From NCBI GenBank assembly GCA_035578155.1, contig JAPWDM010000005.1:27319608-27383607 (forward strand): DNA of 64,000 bases, in the 5' to 3' direction. This document shows, piece by piece, positions 26,101 through 38,100 of the stretch; the first letter of the stretch is position 1, and each line of letters begins with the position of its first letter. The notes beneath the pieces were generated by a model that did not search any database, was not told the origin of the DNA, and saw only the letters and a program-made list of their open reading frames with translations. Position numbers and translations under genes: made by a program. Source of the stretch: Brachynemurus nebulosus (taxonomy: Eukaryota; Arthropoda; Insecta; Neuroptera; Myrmeleontidae).

Positions 26101-29100
26101 ATTTTGTACTCCACATATAAAAGTTTTCCTAATTTTTCTAAAATTTATTAAAGATGTGGATGTTATAATTAATTTATTCAATGATTATGATAATGTGAAA
26201 GATGATTACAGCTGTTTGACTTATAAAGACGACATAATACTGAAATTTTAATATATTGAATCGAAAACTAAAGAATGCATTTCGAATGACTTAATAAAAG
26301 ATTAACAATTTATTTTGTGAAAAATATTTTTTTTATTATTTTTTGAGATCTTATTCTAAAAATTACTAACAAATTTTAGAAAATTTACAAATGTGTCTAA
26401 TGGGAAAATAACTACATATCTATAGGAATATTTATGACTGAGAAATTTCACATTCTGTAAAGTCACACATGTCCACTGACTCATAATAGTTCATAAATTA
26501 ATTATTTGAAAGACATGTTTTATAATACAATTGATGTATTTATCTATTTTTTAATTTTTATAGTGAAAATATGCTTTGATAAAAAGATTAAAAAAATTAA
26601 TAAATATTTATATTAAGAAATTTTTCCAAATCCAATTTTTTTAAATATTTTGTTCGCTTTTGTAGTATTGTTATGTAAAAAAAATGTTTTTTGCAAATAA
26701 ACTCTAAAACTCCCCGTAAAAAGTCCATTCGTCGAAACGACGCCGATGTATGATTAACTTGACTCGTAGACCAACGTATGATTCTACACGGAAAAAAAGA
26801 GTTTAGTTCAGTGAAACGAAACTGCGTGTTTGGGAAATATTATTTCGTCCAAATAAAATTTTGATCACTAAAATATTTCTCTTATTTCCAGGAATCAATT
26901 ATTTTGTTTGTGTTTTTTGATAAATTTCAAACAAACACATTATTTCAGTTTTATATATTGTTTATTTGTTTATATTTTATTTCTGTGTATCATATTTAGC
27001 TTCATGCACACCAAAGTTTATTTGGCTCAAACAATTAGTTTGTTTGATTCAAACAAAACAGTTACGACAAAAACAAAATAATTACAACGCATGCGCGGAA
27101 ATGTGGTCACGTGTAGAAGCCAAGCCAAGCCAAGCAATGTTATACGTAGGCCTAGTTATACGACTTGGATCTTGGATCTTGGTTGAAAACTTTTAATTCG
27201 AAATTAAATTTCACTATGTATACCTACATTGTATACATTGTTTTAGACGTATTTAGCTTTTGTTTTAATATACATATTATGTAATAATTGTTGATACGAC
27301 GGATAAAAAAAACTGAAAGAGATTCTAAAAGCTGATGTTTGAAGAAAATAACCTATATTTGTTGGTAAGTTTAAGTAACACATTAATTATTTTAATAAAC
27401 AGTAGATATACTAATTGTAAGCGCCCATATTGTCCATAATAAATTGTATTGCTTTTTTTCAGACAATATACAACATTGAAAATAGCACTGCCGCAACAAA
27501 TGACATGTTTGAAGGCCTTGGATATTTATGTTTGTGTTTGTGTTAATTGGGTTGTGTCCTTGTGTTATGTGATACTGATAAGTGATACTGATAGTGATAA
27601 GTTAACGTTAATTTAGCGTTTATTTATGTAATACTAAAAATATGTGATTCAAAAAGTATTAAAAAAACAAACAACCAAAGTTTTATTAAAGTATTTGTAA
27701 ATTTGAAGAATTTCATTGTTTAAAATTTATTTTTGAAATTTTTTTATATGGTTGTTTACGTTACCTGTTTGAATGTATGATAGTTTGCTGTTTATGTACT
27801 GGAAAATGCATAAATTATACTACATTTTGAACTTGTATGTTTTATTATTTGATTGTAATAATTAATATTAATAATAATAATAATATGGATTACGTATTAA
27901 CAATAAATAATAATTAGTGTGCTGATAAATTGATTTTCGTTTATTATATCCAATATATATTTATTTTTCAGGTAAATAAAAATAAAACTCAATTCAAATA
28001 GAAATAAAATTCAACAGAGTGAAAAATTATTTGATTTAAATAAGAAAACTGAGTGCCCTAAATAATAAAGTGTTTAATACAAATAAAATTATTATTTGCA
28101 ATACAATATATTTTGTTTCTACTGAAATAAAGTAGGAAGTTCCATCAGAACAACGTTCAAGTTCACGTAAATAACATTTTTATTTGGTGCAAATTAAAAA
28201 TTTATTTAAATCTCAAACGAAAAATTTAATTCATGGAAATATGAAACTTATTTGACGGTATACAAACAAGAATTTTATTTGGTTTGAATAAAATTTATTT
28301 GATTGAAATAATTCTTTTTTTCCGTGTAGGGTTAATCATATTTCATTTTAGTTATCTAAAATACGCATCATACCAAGAGTACCAAACGCGCTATACGTAC
28401 AAGTATATACAGTATAACCTTTTTTATGCGACCTTTTTGTACAGTTTAGAAAAATACCTATTAAAGTACATAATGTGAATAAAAAGCAAGAGAAAATAAG
28501 AAATTTGAAGAGAAATTCCTGATAAAATTACTTATTGTTTGTTTTTAAGTATTTAGTCAGTACATTGTATAAGAATAAGGTTTTTTACAGATGTATTTAT
28601 CGCAATTTTTATAATATTATAAATATGAAATAAATGGTTCTCATAATTATGTAAATTAATGCTTTATCTTGTCTAGAAAAGTAACTTCTGAGGAAATCGT
28701 GAGCTTTTGTGTTAAGTATTTTCTATGAAACTTTTTTTCTGCGGTCGGTCTACTGCGTAAAAAAAGTTTTTTTCTTTTACAGTCTGGAGCGAACTATACT
28801 TTTTATAGCTATTTATGAAGTTTTAAACATTTTTTTTCTTCTTGTTTTTATTCGGTTTCTATCCACCGCATACAAAAAAAGTTATACTGCATAATGTGAG
28901 CGGGGCCGGATCTAGGGGGAGGCAGCGGCGGCATGTGCACCTCCTGCAAGTTTTTAGGGGCACCAAAAGGGTGAAAATGCATAATTTTTTTTTGGCGCAG
29001 TGATATTTTAAAAATTTTTCCCTGCAAAAGGAAGTGATGGCCAAAAAAAAAGGTCAACACTGTCCATTTCTGATAGGGGCCAGATGAACCTAAAAATTGT

Positions 29101-32100
29101 AGGTAGTGTTGACCTTTTTTTTTGGTTATCACTACCTTTTGCAGGAAAAAATTTTTAAAATATCGCTGCGCCAAAATTTCTTATTTTGCATTTTTGCCGC
29201 GGAAGGCGTCAAAAGGAAAGTTTGCCCCTCTTCCTAATAACTCTAGGTCCGTTCCTGAAGGTGAGTACAAGTTACTGTTCTTTCTTCTACATATTAAAAA
29301 TAATTTCGTGACTACAAGAACGCAACATCTGCCGTGAAAAGGTGTATGTAGTTTATTGTATCCCAGTATGAGCGCCCAGACCATTATCCAGAAAATTTAT
29401 ACTACTTGACCCAACCCAAACTCAAGTAGGCTATAATTTCTGAATGAATAAAAATTAAGTAGAAATTAGTTCCGTATAAAAAAAAAATTGTGTCTTGTTT
29501 AATTTGTTACATTTTCCTATTATAGGGCCATTCTTTTTAAAACCAACAAGGCACTCAACCTGACTATCACAGATTTTTTTGAAACTTTGGTTAATATACT
29601 CTTGAACATCCTTAATTCAAATATAATTTTTAAAAAATTTTAACTCTTATAGTTTTTGAGTTATATACTTTTGAAAATTGCAAAATACCCTTTTTTGTTA
29701 CTCAATCCCAGCACTATAAAATGTTCTAACTTCAGTTCTATAAGTCCTAGAGAGTTGTATAACTGCTCATTTTAAAGAGAAATTAATGGGCTTTAATTTG
29801 ATACTAATCTTGAACACCTCTTGGGAGAAATTTTTTTTTTGGAAAGCCTCAAAACTTGTTTTTGAAAATTTTTTTGAGATAGTGTTTTTTGAAAATTATG
29901 AAAATAATATATATTTATAATAGTGACTTGGGGAATGCACCATAAAAATTTCAAAGTGGGATCATGATGGGATCAGCAGTTATGATAAAAAATGCATTTT
30001 AGTGTATAGTATTTTAACGCATTCTGACCTTAAGAGCTTGGTTTCAAAGAAGTTTCTAAAGAAATATTCCAAAGTTTCAAAAAAATCTGTGATAGTCAGG
30101 TTGAAAATCATTTATTTTTGGTTGGTTTTAAAAAGAATAGCCCTATTACTAACAACAAGTATCATACATGAATTATTTTCCTATTGCGGCCAATAATCCG
30201 GGACTCCATTGTGATAGAACCGGAGTCTTATACGAGTCAGTAAAAAAAATACTGTTTGTATTTTTTTTTTTACTCCAATCCCACTATTAGGAAATCTGAC
30301 GAATCGCCACTGACAATCAGACGTATTTATTACCCCTATGCTACTGTTCTGTCCAAAATAATTTTCTCATATAATGTTAATTTCAAGAAAATCAAAATAT
30401 TCACTTTGATTACGTCATCAAGACCACTAAAATGACCGTGATGACGTCATTTATTCGGAGCAAACATTATGTATTGTAGAGCTTGAATATTTTGACAGTG
30501 AAAACATCAGCCTTGAGTGCGTTGAGCAAAATTTTGAACTCGTAAACACATGATGTGTCATATATTATGATTATGATACATACATAATATAAAAATAAAT
30601 TTTGCATATTCTAAAATTTTTCAATGTTACATTACGTTGAGAGTGGTATTGGCCAATTTAAAGATTTATGAACTTTTGAGTATGTGTGTGTGTGTGTGTA
30701 TTCCTTTGAGCTATTGTTATAGTCAAATCAAACACTGTATAATGTTTTTAAAATTAATAATTAGTTCATATGCAACTAATTAACATTTATTATAATAGAT
30801 AATTATAGTGTTTTAGTTCAAAATACAAATATTACCTCGAACTAAATTTAAACAAAACTAACAAAAAAAAAAACCAATTATGATCTCAGAGATAAACGAA
30901 GTTGGATTTGTACACTCTGATTTTAGTGTACAAACTCCGACCACGATTATATTTTAACTCTTTTAAACAAACCATATGGTAAAATTTTTTTGTCTCAAAA
31001 TGCCGGACTTTTTACTGCCAAGTGATAAGTACAATAGATAAGGTTACAAAAAAAGAAAATGAAAAAAATCAAAAATCCAAACATTAGGAAAGTGAACCCT
31101 AGGAATTTACAAAAAATAAATTATACTAAACTATGTTGATAAAATTGAACATTATTTAGAATTATACCGTATTGTCACAGATGGCGGCACCTGTACCAGT
31201 GAATATACACATATGACAGCATTTTGAGTCGCCATATTGCAGGACGAGTTAACTCGTCTTAATCATTTAAAGAGTTAATATGATGTCAAATATTACCATA
31301 TTTTAAGATTAGTAATTATTTTATTCTAAAGATGAATCTTTTCAATAACAAATGCGCTAATTATTTTTAAACTTCGTATATAACTATGTTTAAGGTACCA
31401 TCACAGTGTGATCGGCCGAAAAGTAGTCGATTTTCACAATTTTTTTTCGGATGGATAGGATAGGAGAATGGGGATGAATTTTTTTTACGATTAATACCAC
31501 TATTTTACAATGCAAAAATATTTTTTTTGTTCATTTTTATTTATTTTTTTATAATTATTATAATTTTTTTGTAGGTATTGTTAAATAGTGGTATTAATCG
31601 TAAAAAAAATTCGTCCCCATTCCTCCATCCTATCCATCCGAAATAAATTTCGAAAATTGATTATTTTTCGGCCGATCACAGTGTGATGGTACCGTAAACA
31701 GATTTACCGGTTTAAAATGCAAAATTAGCATCATTTTCCATAAGAGTACGTCTAACTTTGCTGAAAATTTTGTAATTTGATCTTGAAAAAAGAATGAAAT
31801 TGAATGTTTCATGAATATTAATGGTGTTCATTTTTTTATGTTACCCATTGTACATTTTTTTATTATTCTAATCAAACACATTTAAAAATAAACTTTAACA
31901 GAGAGAAAGGTAAAAATATACTCCAGTTGGGTAATCTCTGTGGAAATTAACTTATTTTTAATATTACGTCGAAATGAATGAAAGCTTTTTACTGGATTTT
32001 CTGTTACAGAAATAATATTTATGTAGCGAAATTTGTTATACTTTTTTTTCCCTTTTAGCTATTTATTTTTCATATTAATTTTTAATCTTTTTTTTTCAAA

Positions 32101-35100
32101 ATAACGTTACCCGCAAGAAAAGCGGGATAAAAAGAACAGCAATGCAGAAGTATTTTTGGGGAAGTTACAGTGGGGTGGGGTTGTTATTTTTAAAAAGATG
32201 AATACTCATGTTATTGTATGTTTATATTGAATGTTTCTCTTCCATATTAGTTCATATTATTGCACAGGTGTTTTGGGTATAACAGTGTCTACCTGTCACG
32301 AATGAAATGAAATTGAATTTCATAAAAATTAATTTGAGAAAAAAATATTTTTTTTAAATTTGATGTCGTCATCAAGTATTTTCAAAACCGTAAAAAAGAT
32401 GATAGAATGATAGAATCGGAAGCAAATTACAGGTTTTCGCAGTCTTTTTTTTTTATTTTTACCAAAATTAAACATGTAGAACTCAGAGCCGGTTCTAGGG
32501 TTTTGAGCGCCCCGGGCAAAACAAAATTTGGCGCCCTTTCATACAAAAATATACAAATTTACTGCAAATTAAAAAAAAAAAAGTAAAAAAAGGCAAAAAA
32601 TCAAAATTACTTAATTTAATTAATTAATTTATTTAAAAAAATAATACAATAGTTATTTACTTAGAAGTGATGCAACCTATGGAATAGCATAACAAGCGCA
32701 TTTGAAGTTCGAGCGACGAAGGAACGAGAACTTTGAAAAGTAAGTTATGCTATTTCTGTTGCATACGTGTGTCATACAAGATTTTTTGTAATGGCATTTG
32801 TCAAAAATTCAATAACGTAGTTAATTAAATTAATTTTTTTGAAAATCAAACTAGGGAAATTTTATCATACTAATTAAGTTGGTACAGTTGGATACGCCAC
32901 GAATTGAAACAACATCCACAATAAGATAAACTTTACTAAATATATCGTAAAAAATTTGTTATATTAACAAATTAACAATAATTATTACGACATACTCTAC
33001 AATATTAGAATACAGGTATACATGCGTAAATGCCATTTGGTCCATTTGAAACATATTTTGTCTGCATCAATGTTGTGTGATAAAAGTCATAAAAATTCTT
33101 AGGTTTCATTATTTTTATTAGTAAATTGCTTCCGAGACTACTAAAGTAGCGAAAGCATTATGATCACTTTTGAAAAATAACAAATTTTTTCTCTCCAAAA
33201 TGAAATTTTTTACGCAGCTTCCTGAACAATTTTGGTTTGGTGTCTGTCTGTCCGTCTGTGTGTCGCCAGTTTGCACCAAGGGGCATAACTTCTGAACTAT
33301 TCGATTGTTTCTAATGAAATTTTCAGAAATTATGCAGTTTGGTTCCTAGATGATTCCCTAAAAATTTAATCAAAATCGGAGTAACGGTAGCAACGCCGCT
33401 ACCATGTCATTCCAAAATTGCACCAAGTGGTGTAACTTCTGAACTATTCAATTCTTTTTTATGAAATTTTTAGAAATTATGCAGTTTGGTTCCTAGATGA
33501 TTCCCTAAAAATTTAATCAAAATCAGAGTAACGGTAGCTACGCCGCTACCATGAAATCCCATTAAATGTCAATATCTTATTTACTACTAGTCCCACTTCG
33601 CTCAAATTTTAGGGTATTTTGGGGGTTAGTTTCTAAAATATTTTTGCTATTGTTTTATAATTTAGCCTTTAATTATTTTGAGTTACAATAATTTTTTATG
33701 AACTTTAAGCCGAAAATATAATTTCACGGTATACATATTTGGTAGAAAACTGTTTTAAAGTCTTTTACGAGTACGAGGAAGCTGTGTGCCACACCCCATT
33801 GGCAGTGTATTTTTGTTTTTGTCTATTAGTTTTTTTTTTGAGTTTTAAAACAATTTATTGCTTGTTAGAAAAATCGATATCTCATGAAAAATGATCAATT
33901 TTAATTTATAAAATCTAAAAAAATAATGAATGTAAAAAGATATTTTATTTTTATATCGGCGCCCCTCAAAACTTGGCGCCCCGGGCGGTCGCCCGGCTTG
34001 CCCGCCCCTTTATCCGGCGCTGGTAGAACTACTAAAGAAAAGACTTTTGTCGAATTAGTCGTATTTCCAAAAGAGTTGCGCCATTTTGAAAGTTCACACC
34101 TGAATTATCTTAATTCAACTAATGGCTTCAATTGAAATCACTTACATGACGCTTAAGATTTAAAAAAAAATTCTAATTTGATTACGTCATTAGATTTACT
34201 AAAATTTTCCAGTGCTTTAACCGTATGTAAAACGAGAAAATGATGAAATTTAAAAACAAATTATGGGTTTTGGATGTCGTACTTTCCATTTTTATCAAAA
34301 TTAGGCATCTACTAGGGTTACTAAAAAAAAGATTTCTGTCGAATTAATCACATTTATAAAAGGAATATCGTTATTTTGGTAGTAAAAATGAAAATTTAAT
34401 ACAATAAATAGTATTGCGTTTGCCAACGTTTACAAACATTCGCAAGCATTTTATTAAAATTTTCTAAGGTAGATAATTATATAATCGCGAGTTATTGGCT
34501 TTGTTAAGGGGGACCACTAGTGTGACGTTTTCAAAAAATTGGAAAATTTTTTTTGCATGTTTCGATAGTCTATACCTTTAAAAATAACATACTAAAATTT
34601 CAAGTGCATATCTTGAGTGCAAGAGTTTTTGAGTTACAGCCATCCGAAGAGTGAATTCTGATTTTCATTGTTAACTTTGAGGTATTGAGAAATGTATGAA
34701 GGTTGATAGTTCGAGAGTTTCTGGACGTGGCTGCCATTCACATGTTGTGGAGCAGCTAGACCCTGGCACATTTAAACGACTCATCTAGTTTTACTATGAC
34801 CGTTATAGTTAATACATCTTAAATAATTTTAATAAAAATTCTCAGTGATTAAAACTAAAAGGTAAAATTACGAAAAGCTACATTTTTCAAATTTGCTGCA
34901 GTTATAACTCGAAGACAAATCATTCGATCGATTTGATTCTTATTGCAGCTTCTTTTATATATATTTCTTCGTACCATGAACCTCCAGTTTTCCGATCGAA
35001 TAAAAAATGTAATTTTCGCAAGCCAAAAACTATCGAATTTTCGCGCAAAATTTGAAACATTTTTTTAAAAACTCCGCCATTTTGTTAAATTTTAACTTTT

Positions 35101-38100
35101 TTTTTCGGTTGAGGTTCACAGTACGAACCGTACCTTCTAGTTTAATAGGCTTTTTGGTTTTTTTGATTTCAGGCAGTGTGAAGGCCGCTATCATTGCAGC
35201 AGTGGGGGAACTTTTTTTTGGAGCCTTGGGAGATCTCGAATAACTCACTGAATTTTCAATTTTTTGATCCAAAAATTTTATCATGAATTTATTATATATC
35301 AAAGAATATATTATTAAAATATCAAACCATTCCATATAGTAGTTTTCTTTAAAAAAATTCCCAAAAATTACCTTTTTTTCAAGCGGTCATACTAGTGGTC
35401 CCCCCTTAACAACAATGACAGTGTTTAACCGTTTGCTAGTAGTAGAAACGCAGAATAGTGTTAGCCAGACTATCCTGTTTCAAATGAGAAAAACCTAAAT
35501 CGGCCTCTGTGCAGTTTGTAACATTGAAATCTACCTAATTTACCATAATCATCGACTCCGTTGTCCAAGATTAAGTGGGAAGTTTTAAGAATATTTTATG
35601 AATTTTTACTTTTTTTCAATTACAGGTATTTTATCGCGTTGCCATGGCAATATTATTATTATTCCATAAACATTCATCGTCATCGAATTCGGACTGGATG
35701 AATGAGATCAATAAATCGGGTGTGGATGTGGCATTAAATAAATTCTGTCGACAGTTACCAGTCACGCCGGCCAAATTATTACGAACAGCATTCGGCATAC
35801 GTGCACTGAGTTCATCGTACATTTCCCGCGTGTTTGTCAAAACGGAAATGGTATTGAAAAGTCGTAGCGTGTTGAGCGGCAATCGCCAATTGGTTCGTTC
35901 CAGGTCCAGTGATAATCTTCCAACCAGCCAATCGCAGGTCAATATCCAAATGATGTCTCATACGCTTACTATTCGTGAGGTAATTCTTTTATGAGTTTTG
36001 TTTTGTTTTTTAAGTTAAAAATTTTTTTTCTATTTAGTTTTTAAAGTTATTTATGAGTTTCCGTCTTGGAAATTTTCTTTTTTTTGTATAGGTGTTGGGA
36101 CATTTTAGTTTTCTCTTACTTTTTTACGCTTAAATGATCTCTGATTTGAAATGTCAGGGTAGAAAAATTGTTTCCTTTTTTCTTCTTGGTGTTTGGCATT
36201 TTTTTCTAAATATTTGGTGGAGGTTTACTTATGCTATTAATAGTGGCAAAACAAATTTTTTAGAAAATTCTAGAAAATTTGAAAAGAACTCAAGGTTCTA
36301 ATAGCCTCGAGGAGAACTTAATAAGGAGTTATCATAACAAAATTTATTTTTAAATTCTTGATATTTGACAATCCACTTTTTCACACATAAGCCTTAACAT
36401 AAAAGTAAATTTTTCATGAAAAATGATCATATTTTCTTGTTAATAAGTGCATCGTGAAGGTAACGTTTCTAATTTACAGGGCTTAAAATCAAAAGTTTTG
36501 AAGTGAAACTTCCTGTTTTGAGTCTGATGCTATCTAATGGACTAGATTAGGGGGTATTGGTACATAAGTGATCAAAATTATTCCTATGATTTTTTTTTTG
36601 TATAATCTTGTTTCATATTTAATACATACTTATTACCACCTAGCAACTTGGTCAGATTTTTAAACCAAAGTTTATAAATGCGAAAGGGTAACAGTTTTGC
36701 ATTTTTTTATTTTTATTATTTATTATAATATTATTATTTTTTTTTTGTCATATTCTTTTGTATACAATGATGTATAATATCGCGCGTACTCTTTCTCAAC
36801 CTCGTATATAAAAAACTGCATGTTTTAGGACACATAAAAAACATTAAATATTGTATTTATATATACTTATCTATGTATATATATTTATATATGTAGGTAG
36901 CCAACATCAAAGGGTGTACTTAGCATAAATCTTAAGTTCATAATGATGAAAACACAGATTTAAATACGTTTTTTTTTTGTGTCTGCAAAAATTGGGACTT
37001 TTCAGATACGGGGTTGAGAAAGAGTACGCGCGATATGATGTATAGTATAATAAACTTGATATTTCCGAATTTATGAATTTTTTTAAGTTGGAGAAATGAC
37101 GATTTTGGTTAATTAGTAGTTTCAGGAGCCTGTATAATGATAATGATAATAAAATGGTAAAAAATGATAATTTTTATTCACGCACTTCGTTGTTAGTAGA
37201 TGAAGTACAGCTGAACCTTTTTCATGTGGTATTTTTTGTGTGATTTTTTTGATGCAATCTTTTTATGTGGTTTCTAAAAAAAATGCCCATTAAAGTGCAT
37301 AATGTGACTAAAAAGCAAATCAGAGGAAAAATTTTTAGTTACAGTGGCCATCCAATGGTACGTACTCCGATTTTACGTAGTGACGTCAGCGATTTAGTGG
37401 GGTTCTCCTCTCACAGATATGTTGTTGTTTGTCTGTGTGGGTGAAAATTTATGTACCAAGCCAGAGTCAGGGCCGTAGGTAATATTGTCTGAGGGTCTCG
37501 TAGCCTATAAAAATTTTAAAATTTCACTGCAGATGTATATGAAAATATTCTGTATACGTAATATGCAAAATGCAAATGCAAAATGAGTAACGTAACATTC
37601 TAGAATATTCTAATTGTCAACTAGCAGAGATATCAAAAAACGGACTTCACCGTTGAATTGGTCATTAAAAATGAGATTAAGCAATGTAGTTTGACAAACA
37701 TTCTAGAATGTTCTATTTGTCAACTAGCAAAGATATTCAAAAATCAATTGTACCATTTAATTGTCCATTGAAAAAGAAGTTAAATTACACATTTTGACAA
37801 ATTTTCTGGAATATTCTATTCGTCAACTAGCAAAGATATTCAAAAACAGATGTCGCCATTGAATTGGCTATCAAAAAAGACACCGAATAACACATTTTGA
37901 GAAATGTTCTAGAATATTCTATTTGTCAACTAACAAAGATATTGGGAAATCTACTGCACCACTTAATTGTCCAATCGAAATTAAACTAATGTAAACCAAA
38001 TGTCCGATTTTGACAAACAATTTTTGCAATTTGACGAATAGAATATTCTAGAACATTTATCAAAATATGCTATTCCGTCTTTTATTCGATGGCCAATTAA

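Larger units (their letters stand above)
23097..35625 (+). other. sky intron, 12.5 kb
   Basis: Donor GTATGT, acceptor AATTACAG. It holds two nested transposon stacks (23459-24628 and 25871-28331) and further elements up to 35405. In 23100-23458, 24640-25870, 30150-30680, 31700-32480 and 34031-34500 nothing else is seen. The (TGTG)n run is listed separately. Confidence 0.8.

Noticed and set aside
35030..35335. 101-codon minus-strand ORF as a protein gene
   Set aside because: It sits in a piggyBac-type MITE, with no recognisable domain and an equally open opposite strand.
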